Source: Agaricus subrufescens (Eukaryota; Basidiomycota; Agaricomycetes; Agaricales; Agaricaceae). Taken from it: a stretch of DNA of 64,000 nucleotides. Of the stretch, positions 24,666 to 37,554 are shown one piece after another. The stretch is from assembly GCA_029945375.1 (NCBI GenBank), contig CM057059.1, forward strand, positions 1,674,001 through 1,738,000, read 5' to 3'. Below the pieces are notes generated by a model. The model did not search any database. It was not told the DNA's origin and saw only the letters and a list, made by a program, of their open reading frames with translations. Positions within the stretch are counted from its first letter, which is position 1, and the number at the start of each line of letters is the position of its first letter. The translations under genes were made by a program, and so were the position numbers.

Positions 24666-25472
24666 ATGTCAGTCCTTCGTGTTCGTTCTACGGTTTTCGG
24701 TAACCGCTGCACCTGTCATAAATCAACATTTTGACTAATTACATGTTTGCAAGGGGCCGTCTCGCTTTTGTCCCTCATCGTCCTTTTTATCAGCGCGCCG
24801 TTGATACACTGGAGACGGGATTGGTTTCCGGGAAGCATGGATTATGCCATGTTATCGGCGGAGATTTCGTTCATTTCGCTTATCCTTCCTCTCAAGTACG
24901 TCCTCGGATATTCGAAATTCCCCTGTTTCTATACCGACGCCACTTTGTTTTCGAAAGGATATACTTTGGTCGAAGGTATCGCGAGACTGTCCTCTCTTCA
25001 AATGTGGTTGAACTGTGCTGGACAGGGGAGCGCACTTATAAATGCCTATCCGACATGACTACAATATGATGCAGGTTTTCTGTCGGTGCTATGGTTTGTT
25101 TCTGCGTATTCTACTGCGGAAAAGCTAGAAGGATACCTTAATTGCCGAGGAGATCGAAGTGAGTTTGAATTTCTATAACTGTTCGGAGAGTTGATTATTC
25201 TTTTAGAATCTAGAACGACATGCGCGAGGATGAACGCCATCGAAGCACTCGCGCTGATTAACGGGATCGTGTGTGAGCACATGCGTTTCTATCGAATACC
25301 GTCTGTTTCTATCTTTTTTCTAGTGATGGCTTATCTTGTAGCACTTTTGAGGTCGTCCCTCCTCGCCGTGAGAGCCGGTCACCGAGATATATGGTTTCGA
25401 CCGGTGGAGGAAGTTGATCTCGGGGAAGGTGAATTTGATTCGGGTTATGATAGTGAGGATGTACATGCTTAG
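24666..25472 (+). CDS. MARVEL-like four-transmembrane protein
   Basis: Small membrane protein, 197 residues by my model: exons 24666-24699, 24754-25014, 25075-25158, 25207-25272 and 25324-25472. All phases close. Hydrophobic segments are AVSLLSLIVLFISAPLIHW, MLSAEISFISLILPL, LNCFLSVLWFVSAYSTAEKL and EALALINGIVLMAYLVALL. The pattern WFVSAYSTAEKLEGYLNC then CARMNAIEALALINGI, ending in an aromatic GHRDIWFRP and an acidic tail, fits fungal MARVEL-type proteins. These usually act at plasma-membrane domains or in vesicle traffic. A GTACGT donor at 24896 could start a further intron, but removing it (62 nt) breaks the frame, so I kept the read-through. Family assignment is from pattern memory. Confidence 0.65.
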
Positions 25473-26578
25473 GTTCTGGGACTGATCTTATCTTCTGGGC
25501 GGTATGCGGTTACATTGCCCCGATGTGAGATGCTCTCAATTTTTCGTGGTGAGCGGATCTGTTGAATACGTGGCTTCCCCGAAGCACAACGGCAGAGGCC
25601 GGCACATGCGCGGCCATTTCGACCGTCGAGGATATGAAAATAAATATCGCTTGAACACATGTTGCTTGTACGGGGATATTTTACGGAAGGAAAATTAGAG
25701 GTTTTACTACAAAGGCCGATATGAGGCTTTCTGATGGAAAGTCAAGTGCCCTAGAATTTAATTTACAAAAGTTGCGGGTAAATCGTCGCCCCTTTTTGTC
25801 CTTCAAAAATGCTTGTGTTGGCATCAGTGATTGACCGGTGCAAAGAGTGATCATGCATAAAGTCAGCATCCCCTCATCAGCCTGGTAACCGTGAATAGGC
25901 TGCCCTAATCGGCCTAGTAGCGAGGAAATCGTATCTACTGGCCAGTAACGGTGCTAGAAGCTTCGCGAGTACCTGCAGATTGCGTTGGACAGAGAAGACG
26001 AAGGGGGAGTTGGCGCCAAGAGAGGGCCGCGTGCCTCCCTAGGCTGTCAGGGAAATGAAAATGAACATATATATAGGGGGAGAGGGGGGTCATAGGCTTG
26101 TGCCCTTGACAATGTAGTCCTTCGTAGAAACCAGCTGCGGTGCTTTGCGACGTTTTCACTGGAAATGTGGGTCCTTATATTTGTGATTTTTGGCTGTGCG
26201 AGGTGTCGATGACACGGTCACGGGAGCTGAGAAGCGCAAGTGATAATTCTGAGTGTCAATATCATATCAAAGGCAACTGGAATAGCTGCTCCACACATCA
26301 ATCAGGGTCGGTGAAGAATCAATAAAGAGCAATGAAGAGGGAATAGCGGGATTTTTTAGAAGTAAGCAGCAATGGAGAGAGACGGGTATCAGCTGGTTCT
26401 TCTCCCAGAGCGTGTGCAATTTTCTCGGAGCGGATACGTACTGGGTGACGGGTGCAGCGACAGTGTGCAGCTGGAGCGAAGAAGACGGGCGTGAGACGGC
26501 TGGCTATTGTTGTGATTGTTTTTAGGGACGTCAGGTGGGCCGGGCGAGATTGCCGGCGCGGCGTTCTCTCTCTCCCCC
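25473..26578. other. Gene-free stretch
   Basis: No supported gene. The last hundred bases read open into the next gene's frame, but the first ATG with good coding context is 26579. A promoter for the Ser/Pro-rich gene is expected here. Confidence 0.4.
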
Positions 26579-29349
26579 ATGTCGCTGCTCGAGGCCTTCC
26601 CCGCGCCGCCGTCCCACATCCCCGCCGGCCCCAACCCCCCGCCCTCCCGCCCGCCGTCCTTCCCGCTCCCGCCTGTCCCCGGGCCCTCGCGCATCGCCCT
26701 CCCCGATGCCCGTCGCAGCTCCAGCCCCAGCTCAGCCAGCGCCGGCGTTGCGCGCAGGAGCTTGTCCATCGTGGGCAGGCCCCACCCCCCCGAGTCCCTC
26801 ACCCGCCTCGCCATCTCCCCCTCGCCGCTCCTCGACGACGACTACGACGTGACGGCCCTCCCGCCCCCTCCGCCCTTCCCCCGGCACCGGAACCGCGATT
26901 CGCTCTCGCAGATCGACATGCGCGACCTCCCCGCGGCCGACGACGACGAGCCACACGCTACTATCCCCCCCTTTAATGCTTTCCGCCGTTTGCAGCACGA
27001 CTCGGCCGCAGATCCTATCGACCCCCGGAATATCCCCTTCCACCCAGCACCGCCCTCTCCCAGCGGGTACCAGGCTCTTGCTTCCTGTCAGTGCCCTCTT
27101 TCCGTTTTCACTTGACTGCCCCCCTCACCCCGCTTGCAGCACCCCTGTCACCGACATTGTCTCCCCAGGAAATCCATTTCGAAATTCGGGCGACGCGTTC
27201 CAAAAGCTCGCTTCACAAGAAGGCCTTGCGCGCGCGGAGCAGGAGCAAGAGCAACCCCAGATCCCCGGTCCTCCCCCCCGACCACCCGCCCGTATCACCT
27301 CCCTTTCCGCCCCTACCAACCCCGAAGACCTCGCTGCCATCCGCGGCATCCAATCGACCCGAGGCGGATCGCTCGACTAGCCCCGATATTGACTCCATCA
27401 TTTCCGCAACCCCTCGGCCCCTCCGTCGACAAACCTCTTCCTTCTCCGACCTGGGCCTTGGTAGCCCCCGGACTGTCTCCCGCAAGAGTTCACTCGTCTC
27501 TGCCGTAAGCGCGAGGAGCCGAAAGAGTTCAGCTGTCTCCGCCACCTCACGAAGTGGTGCCAGTGACTTTGTGGCCCTTGACGACCTTTCTCATGTTGTC
27601 GTGCGGGAAACCGCCACATGGGAAATTGAAATCAATGGTCGGGAAAGTGATGGAGAAGAAGACAGCGACTCCAGTTTGGATTTACATACACCCCTACCGT
27701 GGGTGCCCCCTTCACAGCCCTCCAGTGATTTTTCTGACCTCTCTTGCCAGGCATCTGATGGTTAAACATGGACTGCTTTCTCCCCATTCAAAGCTTCTTC
27801 CACGTTCTGAAGACGGCGAAAATAGACCTGAAAGTATTATGTCTATGAGTATGTGATTCTCTCACTACTACTGAATATTTTTTGCTCAACCGGGCACTAG
27901 TTACAACCTCGGGTATTCCAAAGGACGAACGGAACACGCCGATGAGAAAGGAAAGGCATAGGGATGGTAAAATGTTACGAGGTGGTCTCGGTTTGACCAC
28001 TGGATTGGGCTGGAGTGATAGGTCCGTCCCTTTGCTCTTCCTCTTTTCGTTCGTTGAACTAGAATTTTGTCAGTGAGGACGAAGATGCTCCGTCGCCGTT
28101 CACAAGGAGGTTGTCCAGCCTAACTCTATCGCGGCAATCATCTGCTGCATCGATACGATCCAATTCTTCGTACTTCGCTCGACGGGTTACATCGTCAAAA
28201 CACCCCTTGTCAAAGTCATACTCTGGTCGTGGTGGAGGTACGAGTTTTGATGAAGGCGAAGAGCTAGCTGCTATCGATGAATGGGGTCAGACTCGACCGA
28301 GGACAAAGTCAACTTCCCGGAGTGGAATGCCACCACCCACGTCGTGGCATGGTCGCTCTGGCGCCGGATCGAGACTGAGCCGGAGTAGTACTGCCTCTAG
28401 TGCATCCTTCAAGATCAGGGCGACAAAGTCATCGCCGTCACCCGATGCCGAGAGCCCTGTCCTTCTCCCGATCCGGTCGCGTAACAGTTCCGATGATACG
28501 ATTCAAACGCCATCCTCGGCTTCGTCTTCTCTGAGCACAAAGCTACCTCTAACGCCTCAGGATGATGTTTTGTCCACTGACCCAGCTATGGCGATGACGA
28601 GAAAAAGAAGCAAGATGGTGTATGATAAGGATAAACATCTGCCACCTTTGCCCATTCAACCCATTTTGAAGAAACAGCCTAGCCAGATTGGGACGCTGGG
28701 GGGAGAAAAACCTGGGGCCGTTCCGTTTCCAATGACACCTACCCGATCGAGAGCAGGGTCGGTTTCTTCAACCACTGCGATCAGCACGCCAAGAACTCCC
28801 AAGCCGACTGCGATGGTGAAACCCACAAATGTGAGGCCTCTGCATCTCCCACAACGTATAGCCAGCGTCGGAGATAGGCCAGCTGTACCCGTGCCGGGGC
28901 TTCATCATGCCACTTCCGCCACGCCTCTTCATTCACGAGAAGGAGTCAAGCCTGGGATCCCGTCTTTGACTCCTGCAAAGTCTGTCCCGAGGTTATCTGC
29001 GCCTTCCATGTCGAGACTCAGCTCTCTAAGTACGAGTAGTGCTGGTGGCAGCAGTGGTATTGGATCTCTGCCTTCAAGCCCGATATCGCCGAAAGAAGGT
29101 TTTCTCAGGCCAAAACCAAGAACTGGGACAGGAATGACATATCGAAAAAGTTCGTCTTCGCTCGCTAGTGGTGGTATGACGGCAGGTGGTCAGGAAGCTC
29201 AGTTACGAATGGCGGATGGTAGAAAGACACCGTTGGTTTCGAGTGGGATTCCTCACCCTCCGGCTTTGAATGGGTTGGGAATTCGGACAAGATCGAAAAC
29301 TCCGGTGATACCCAAGGTACCCACGACACCTATTGGCCAGGCGTTTTGA
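26579..29349 (+). CDS. Long Ser/Pro-rich protein of unknown function
   Basis: Five exons (26579-27086, 27140-27698, 27751-27848, 27901-28021, 28074-29349) encode 853 residues, mostly disordered. The N-terminal 170 residues are Pro-rich (MSLLEAFPAPPSHIPAGPNP) with acidic patches such as LLDDDYDVTALPPPP. A Ser/Arg-rich middle follows (VSRKSSLVSAVSARSRKSS), typical of phosphorylated linkers. An ordered-looking stretch reads DDLSHVVVRETATWEIEI, and the C-terminal 420 residues carry many SP/TP and SR sites, ending PVIPKVPTTPIGQAF. I recognise no domain. Composition suggests a regulatory or cytoskeleton/polarity scaffold, but that is only a guess. Splice phases close exactly, which supports the model. 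Confidence 0.75.
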
Positions 29350-31550
29350 GGATTTCACAATTCGTTTTTTCTATGTTCTCTACTTTCTTTTTTGGAATTG
29401 CTACCTTCTAGTTTGACATCTATGCATACATCGCATATACACACCACATTACACGCACATATTCCCTTGATATCTTTCCCCTATTAGATTACCCCTACAT
29501 CTCATACGTTCTCTTGTCTTTCACTCATTTCTTTTTTTTCAGATTCTCTCATGTATATACCTTGTTTGGATGCATGGATGGATTTAAGGTTTTCTTCGTT
29601 CATATTTCTGACTTTGAAATTATTATTTTTTTTTTCGAATGAGGTGTAAACTTAATTTTTACGCCCAGGGGGTATAATATTAAATTTAGAACAGTGAACA
29701 CTATTGGCCTCGTTGTGTGAGTGATCAATAGTATTAATGAAGCAATGGATGAGATGTTGAGAGAGATTCTACTCATTTGTCTGTGGTGTTGTTCAGATCT
29801 CTCTCGTATTGATGATGTGATATCACACAAGATAGTCGCCAAGCGCTTTATCACGTAACAGAAATAAATGTTTGTTTGATTGGCCTATGTCATGAGATGA
29901 GGAACGAGATAGAAGGCCGAGTGTGCTGATTCTGATTGTTCTTTGATCGTGATATGTATCAGTGCGAGAGTCGGGATGGTAATTTTGTGCCTAATAAGAG
30001 TCAACGTTGGAGCGATTACATCGTGCTATGAATAACTCGGTGGTGGAAAAATCCTGAAAGGTCTGATATCGCATGGATGGCCCTCGGACTACGCACGTTA
30101 GGCTTGTTTGTGGCTTCTTTTTTTGTTTCCCTGACAATAGTACGAGAGGAAGTTCCATTCGACTGTACTCCGACACCGCTGCCGTTGCTGTCTTTCAGCT
30201 TCGAACTCTTGGTTCGGGATATAGCGACAGATAGCTATTTTTGGTTGGTCAGTGGCTTTCACTAGCCTACGCAGTTACGTCTTACCGGTTTTTTACTACT
30301 CCACTGACATCTGTGCCTGACCCTAGAACATGTTCACCAATATTTTACCAGCTTTCGCTTTATATGCACGTTGCATGTCCCTGGATGCAGATTTATTTCC
30401 AAGTGAGGAGGAGTGCTTCATGGATTTTCTGGGCGTGATTGTTGCTGATGGACATGTGGCGTTCGATATGTTGTAGGAGCTATGGGTGACGTTTATCTGC
30501 GACAATCCTATTCATATACCTTGACTGAGGTTGTATCTCTAGACCTGGGGCTAGTTTTATAGTAGTGCCGATGGTTACCAATGGTTACCTTCTTGGCTTT
30601 CCCAAAGCTGTTTTTCACGTAAACGAATAAGCGGTGAAAATGTCATATGGGTAAAGACCTCCCCCCCAATCGTTATGTCGAGATCCTTATCCGGTATCTC
30701 TGTCTAAGCCGTCAGTGGCGTTTTCAATCTGACCATGTTTGACGAACGATTATTATAAACAATTGGCGGCTGAGACGAGTGATGATACTGTAATGAGGAA
30801 TAGGAATGATGGTGATCTCTGATCGGGAGAAGCTTTCTCTTCACGGTGGGCAATCAAAAAAAAAATTTAACTGATGTTTCATTTCGGGTCCCGGATGCCC
30901 ACTTTATCAGGTATAGCTCGTTGCACCATCCTAGATGTCATTGGGATCTGGGAGGTCCTAGTTATTGTATACAATGACACCACTAGGCGAAACATGATCA
31001 TTCTATTCGTTCTCCCTAGATTGTGAATGGTCTCGACAGTTGACCGTTGTATCAATTGTTCCTTTCAGAGCCTCAGGTAGATCAACGCCGCGTACTGGCA
31101 TTATCGATAACTCCTTAGGCGTCGCCGTTTAGTACTGCTGGATGGAGATGGTCGTAATTCCGGTTCAGACAAGAGGATGAGCTAGTGTATGGTTTGCGGA
31201 AGTTTCCCCCCCTCCATCGCTGGGGATTGACCAACATTAGACCAGAGATATAATAATCAATGTAAATGGGATGTAACTGCTCTTCGAGGATAACTTCGTT
31301 GAGAGGAATTGCGCTGGTGGCGCACGAATAGCACGAATGGAAAGGATACGATCGTAGAAGAAAGACTACCTCGGTTTTCCCTTTGATGGACAGCCATAGT
31401 TCTCTCTCGGATCAGTAGCTAGGAGTGGTCTGACGACATCAGATGAGGCAAGAATAATAGTCAGGTTGAGAGCCTAATATTGTCCTCAAATATATATGCC
31501 ACTGTTGAAGGGTAAAGAAACTTGCGATACACTCCCCCTGACGGCTGTCC
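29350..31550. other. Gene-free stretch between the conserved block and the 7TM/NACHT cluster
   Basis: About 2.2 kb with T-rich 3' UTR-like sequence at its left end and no coding frame I can support. It separates single-copy genes on the left from the repetitive accessory cluster on the right. Confidence 0.45.
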
Positions 31551-32778
31551 ATGGACTGGGGTGGCGGAACCCTTCACGGGAAATTTCTCCTCATCACCCA
31601 GCTCGAGGTTATCGCCCCCACAACCGTAGCAGGATTATTCTACGGCATTTCGTTCGCCGTCTTCTGCCTCTATATTCATGCGCTGGTTCCTCGACTTCAG
31701 AAGAACGACTGCCAAAGACGAGCAACGTTCATGCTCGGATACAGCACCATCATAATGATTTTTGGGCTGTACATTCTCGTGGCAAATGCTTGGCTTACCC
31801 AGGATGCTTACGTGAAGCACGGTAACTATCCTGGAGGCCCGTGGGCATATGTGGAATCAATATTGGATACCCACCCTGTTATCGCGGCTAGCCTTAGCTG
31901 TCAATTCGGAATCGATACATTGACGTCGATAATTCAGGTATGTAGTCGCTTTTCTTCATTTTATTGTAGATCTGCACTGAACTCTATGCAAGGTTTGGCG
32001 TGTATGGAAGGTCTGGGGTGCAACTGGATATGCCGGTCTGGCCGTTGTTCTGCCCTCCCTGTGTTTCCTGACATTTACGGGCAAGTAATCCCTTGTTTCT
32101 TCAAAGCTGAGCTTCTCATAGTTCTGGCAGTATTACGATTAAGGACACTCATCTTTGAAACCACAACAAATTATGCAGAAGTCCTACGAGCGGACAAGAA
32201 AATACAGATAGCCGAGATTGCTATTCAAGCCGCTACCACAATGCTCTGCACAATTTTGATATCTTCATACCTCATTTATTGTCACTTGCGGCAGAGAAAT
32301 CTCATGAGTATGGAAACACTACCGTTTTAGAAAATGGGCCGTGATGACTAACGAAAAAACAGACCTACCAGGCCTGACAAGTGAGGCTCACGGAGCAATC
32401 AGATACACAAGGATTGTTGCTATGCTCATTGAGTCGTACACATTGGAATCTATATGGCTGTTGACTGTCGCAATAATTTGGGGATATGCGATATCAACAT
32501 TTTTCTTCGAGAGCAGGGTCTACGTGGAGGTGAGCCCATGTCGAAGTCAGTATAAATACTAGTACCTAAAACATGGCTAGATAATCGCCTATTTGCTCGT
32601 CCAGTATCGAGTTGCCCGCGGGGAAGCATATGAATCACAAGGGGAACAGAGTTACACGAGTTCCTTGCAATGGAACCATTCAAATCATGGCATAACGCAA
32701 GTAGGGAGAACGAGTGAGAGTAGTGGTGATCGTTATGTGTTTGGTGCGGGTGTGACACCAGCTTCTAGTGCAGTTTGA
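31551..32778 (+). CDS. Seven-transmembrane orphan family protein, copy D
   Basis: Exons 31551-31937, 31993-32080, 32131-32307, 32363-32529 and 32581-32778 encode 338 residues with the family plan (exon 2 of 88 nt, exon 3 of 177 nt). Features are TTVAGLFYGISFAVFCLYIH, RRATFMLGYSTIIMIFGLYI, loop YPGGPWAYVES, VWRVWKVWGATGYA, AATTMLCTILISSYLIY, IVAMLIESYTLESIWLL and IIAYLLVQYRVARGEAYESQ, with tail motif SSLQWNHSNH. Intron 2 starts with GC (ACGG then GCAAGT), a GC-AG intron. The gene converges on NLR1; the two stop codons are about 650 bp apart. Confidence 0.83.
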
Positions 32779-33430
32779 CAAGTGATGTCTAACAAATTTG
32801 CAAAACCTTTATTGTACATAACTGGAGTTGGCCAGAAGTGACTCCTGTCCAAGGTCAGATATCGTTTTTCTGGTAAGAAGAAGATACCTGTACCACGAAT
32901 ATGTGGGAGTTCTAGGAGACCGGGAGGATTCCCAGGTGTTGGGATTGGAACAGAGATGCAATCGAGTTGCCTCTGTTTACGCCAGCTCCGATTCATCTGT
33001 GCATTCGGCCTTCCATCGTACATAGATAGAGGGGATGTGGGATTTAGGAAATTAGGAGTTTGGGTCTATATACAAGACGTAGTAGAAGAGGAAGCAGATG
33101 AACTAAGACGTCACCAAGCACTCACTCACGCCTGAGAAAAAACTCCGCGCTTGTTCAGCTACGCGGACCTAGAATGGTAGCGGGGACAACAAAAATTTTA
33201 CTTTAGCCTCTTGTCAATTTCTAATTATTCCGCCACTTACATGTGGCCCATTTATGAACCTCCCTACAACGGGCCTCACCGATACCACTTTTACTCTTCA
33301 AGCTAACTACACTCTCCCGACATCACTTTTATACTCTCCCAATATCAAAACATAAGACCTTAGTCATTTCCGGGCTACTTCTCTGCTTTCCCAGTGACTC
33401 TCATAACATAACGATATTGCTAATAACGAG
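32779..33430. other. Convergent 3' region of 7TM D and NLR1
   Basis: About 650 bp between two convergent stops, no coding frame supported. Confidence 0.45.
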
Positions 33431-36400
33431 TTACACAATACTCCCTAAGCGTATACGTTCCTCCAACGAAAACTTCTGCACAAACCTGTACTTCCACTCT
33501 GATATACCGTCTTTAAGATCAACAAAATGAAATTCTACAAAACATCTCCCCGTCGAGGTGAACAAAATTGGGACAAGTCGATCTGGACATTGAGCCTTCG
33601 AAATGTTTAGCTGGTCTTCCAGACGTTGGAAACAGAAGGCACAACCGATGTCCTTCGGTGGCATCATCCAAAATCTTGTTATCCAATTTTGTTCTGCGCT
33701 TTCTCCCCACTCGCCTCTCCGTTCGTGCTGTGTAGCTCTACTTTAACAGATTGACGGAGCCAAGAGAATGTATTCACTCACTACACAAGATGTGGCCCAC
33801 GGATCAGCTGGAGCTGATGTGGTGACGTTGGGACGTCGAAATTGAACCTCTATGTTGCATTTGATATCAGACAAATCGAGTTCCTTGACTGGTATCTGCT
33901 TGAGTATACCCCTTTTGATGAAACCATGACATCGGTCTGCGTCCTAAGGAGATAATCTCAGCATAACACATGTCAGTATGTAGGGAATACTCACAAACAA
34001 GAGGTTTTGCAATTGATGATGTGGGAAGTTTGCCGAGGCATGAGCCTTGAAGCATGTGGTAAGGTAACGAATGCAAGCGTCTGTACAGAACGCGGATTCG
34101 CCCTTCCTAATTCCTTCTACAATACTTGCCACAGCCATTTTATATATACACAGCCGTGTTTTTCGGTCATACCATTCCGTTGCTTCACCCACCGGCCATG
34201 CTAATAAAATGTTGTCGCCGGTACCGGGACCACGTGCCAAAACACCTAGACTCAACGAACTGTGCAGATGATAATCTCCTTCTCCGAAATCGATGCCGTC
34301 GGAGGCCTGTCCAAGAATCCTGAGGGAACATTGTACCTTGAGTTGCTGGATTTCTTGTGAGGCATCAGGGGAAAATTCAGATCTTGAACAGTCGGATAAA
34401 TAATCGAGGAACGATTTGTGAAAGTATCGGAGCTCCTTCTTATGAGCTTTAGAACGTTCAGGTACATCCAGAACAGAGAGCAAATGACGAAGGGCTGCGT
34501 ATGCATCATCACAAGACACGCCCAACCAATTACACAATACAATGAAGTTTCTTCCTGTTCCGGCATTGTCAAACCGGACGTCCCATCCTGCAACCAATGT
34601 CAATAAAAGCTTTCGCGTGTTCCCAATGACTTTGGCAGGAACCTTGGACAAAATTTGTGTATACAACGAATCGAGTGGTACCAGTGGGTGTTGCTCTCCA
34701 GGAGTATTGGTAAAAGGACGACCATCTATTGCCTTCAGTAAATCATCCAGCTGTGAGGTCGGGTTTCCAATACCACGGTCGCCGATATATTTGAGGGCCG
34801 TACTGGCATACACAAATAAGCCACCGGAAGCATTGGCGAGCTTCCAAAGATCTCGCTCCAAGGGCCAACGAGATGGAGTATCGAATGAGAAGTGCTGTTG
34901 TATCTTAAACAGTTCATTGCGAAGGAATTTTTCTACATCTTTGCGTGTATCACAGGAGTCCACTCGGACTTCCTCCTTCATGTAGGCTCGGGATACCTCC
35001 TCTTGACCAAAAAAGGAGGTAATGTGAGGTTCGGGACGGCTAGCGACTAGCCATACCAACGTTGAGGAAGGGTATGTGACACAGAAGTTTGAGATGAGGC
35101 GGAGGAGCTCTTCCTGGTGGTGGGTACTGTCACATTCATCCAGACCATCAATTATTATTAAAATGCGGCCAGCAGGGTTGAGACGGAGGTGGTTAACGAA
35201 GGGTTCGATAAAAAAAATGTTAAACTGCGCAGCCATTGACTTTTGAAGGAGTGACGGGTCACGGGCAATCTGTTGCTCGATGAACTGGCGATAGGGCTCA
35301 CATTGCACAGCCAGCTGATACGCGAGTGTTGCGAGAGCTTTGGTTACATCACTACGCCCGTCGACGAAAAAGAAAATTGAGGCACGTATGAGCACAGAAG
35401 GAAGAGGATATTCGGCCACGCTTTGCATGATGGCCGACTTTCCAACACCCGCAGGCCCAAAGATCCAGAGCATCTTCGTTTTTCCAGCACAGTTGAGAAT
35501 GAAGTGTAGGCAGCGTTCTAGGACTGCCAGCCGCGTTCCAGGGTGACACCTCGGAGGCGGGTCACGAGCAGAAGAATCAGACGCTGCCCCGGGTATCGCG
35601 TAACTTAGGAGCTTTTCCATGACTACAGGTCCAAGCCGTCAGGACGGTCTAGATGTGAAGGTGGAAATACTTACACATAGTTGAGTGGTGAATAACAGTA
35701 TTCATGTAAGTAACTGTTTCGATCGAAAGATGGGTAAGAATGCGTAAGGTACAAACTAGAATATTCCATACCAGCATTGCTATCGCCATCGATAAATACA
35801 TTTCTTGAGTCGTGGATATTCTGGATGTTAACATGATCGCCAGTACGTTCGCCCTGTTACCAAGGCAAGTGCAGGGTTATTTTAGTGTCTCAATCTTCTA
35901 CCCGGAAATTACAACTCACAGTTGACAAGTGAGGGGACAGTAGCGGTTGTGGGCTTATCCTTTTTGGACGCTGAGGTGTTGAAGACAGATCTTGAGACTG
36001 AGATGACTCAGAGCTTGGTACCCGTGGAAGTACTTGAGCGTCTGAACCTCGTAAGCTGGAAATTTGCGCAGGCTCCGGATTCTCAGGATAGGAGACCTGT
36101 TTCGATGCACTCGAGAGTGCGCTTTGAGAGATACTTGACGCCCCTTCAATTATACGGGATCCCATAGAGTCTGGTACAGCGACGATGGAATCAGCCGGAG
36201 CTAATGATGATTCTCAGATTCGATCAATAGGTCTATTAAGAAGAAACACATGCCTTCCTGCTGGGATATATCAGGTCCTATAGAAGGAGGAGAGGATGAG
36301 GCATGCTCATGATGAGAGTGAGGAATGTTGGTTGCATCGTTGGAAACCACCGGTTGTGCTTGCCCGAGCCCAGTCACAAGTCGAAGGAAGAAAGAGTAGA

Positions 36401-36473
36401 GCGCCTGAGTAATATACCATGCGACATCAGGCAACAGGAATACCTGAAGTAGGTAGAGCACAAAGTGGGGCAT
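33431..36473 (-). CDS. NACHT NTPase, NLR-like, copy 1 (probable linker frameshift)
   Basis: Putative STAND-type signalling NTPase. Exon chain: 36473-36254 (N-motif, YLLQVFLLPDV), 36200-35920 (Ser/Pro linker), 35853-35675 (motif HDSRNVFIDGDSNAG), 35622-33995 (NACHT), 33943-33785 and 33727-33431 (C-terminal domain with CAFCF and SEWKYRF). Walker A is GPAGVGKSAIMQS and Walker B is RILIIIDGLDECD. FHKSFLDYLSDCSRS marks the helical region after NACHT. Intron 1 uses a GC donor (GGAAG then GCATGTG). The third exon is one base out of phase: its two halves match the intact copies in different frames, so the full chain does not close. Either there is a 1-nt insertion, or translation uses another route. 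The NACHT exon itself is open. Confidence 0.68.
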
Positions 36474-37554
36474 TGAGGCCTAGTTGGCAGGACGAAAGAC
36501 GGGAGTGTCCGGGGGATTGGTCCCAATATCAAGCCCCTCTGTCATTCGACATGAGCAATGTGGCAGTTCCACCGCTTTTTATGATTACCGCAACTGGCCA
36601 ATGAAGCCGAGGTGATAGCGACGTCTGAGTTCTGGGGATTTCATACAAGAAGAGGTTTATATCGAAACATAGAGGTGGTATTTTTTCCGGATGGAGAGTG
36701 CACCGTACTAGATCATATGGATGATAAGTCGCAGTGTTGCATTTTCCCTGACCCTAGTATTATTGACGCCGCAGCAGTCAGAAAGCAACAGTGAGTAATG
36801 CCCAAGCGCTATATTCGGCCTCAAAATCGTGCCGTAGAGGGAGAAAGACCGGTCAAAGAACTCGTATCCAATGAGGCTGTGTGGATGAAATTGGAATGCC
36901 GGCAGGCTACACTTTGCAGGGCCAATCAAACTCGTACCTCTGATGGCTCATTTCTCTGCCGTGATCTTGTTGTCAGGATCCTCAGAATATGATCTATATA
37001 ACAACTATAATCATTTTTGGTGATATCGTTACTTTTATATTTATCATATAATATAGTATCAATGATTCATATTACCCACCAAAGAAAGTTTGAATTTGGT
37101 CCTGTCTCCATCAGCCACTTTTCACTCTCAGGCTCCACTTATTGTGGTCTCGCTTTGCGCCAGTCATCATAGAGTTGAAAGTGATCTATCAATTATGACT
37201 ACAGCAATTTGGAAAATGATCATGAAGGATGCACGTCATGTTGACCTGTACAACACGGATGGACAAATTCATAAACCACTGAAACGATCTTCCTGGTGGT
37301 AAACCAACCAATGCTATGCCTTAGTGCGATACTTCATCCGACTGCGTTGTCGTCGGGATGGGAATTGAGCATTGAGCATTCACTGGTTTGCGGTAGTTCT
37401 GAAAGGAGACGAAATAGATGTCGACAAATTCGAGAGCAAGATAAGGACTCTGAGAAGGTTTGTCCAGTGCAAAATAGATCAGAAAAGTAATTCAGGCATT
37501 CGGGCTTCATTTAGCAGGGGGTCAAGCATAGATATGACGTGACTGGGGAATACT
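36474..37554. other. Spacer between NLR1 and NLR2
   Basis: About 1.1 kb. Short open frames only, without family signatures. It should contain the NLR1 promoter and the NLR2 3' UTR. Confidence 0.4.

Noticed and set aside
24896..24957. An additional intron in the MARVEL-like gene (GTACGT to GAAAG)
   Set aside because: Removing 62 nt breaks the frame, whereas read-through keeps all later phases correct.
26389..27043. Minus-strand open frames over the Ser/Pro-rich gene
   Set aside because: GC-rich low-complexity coding produces open antisense frames; the plus-strand exon chain closes in phase.
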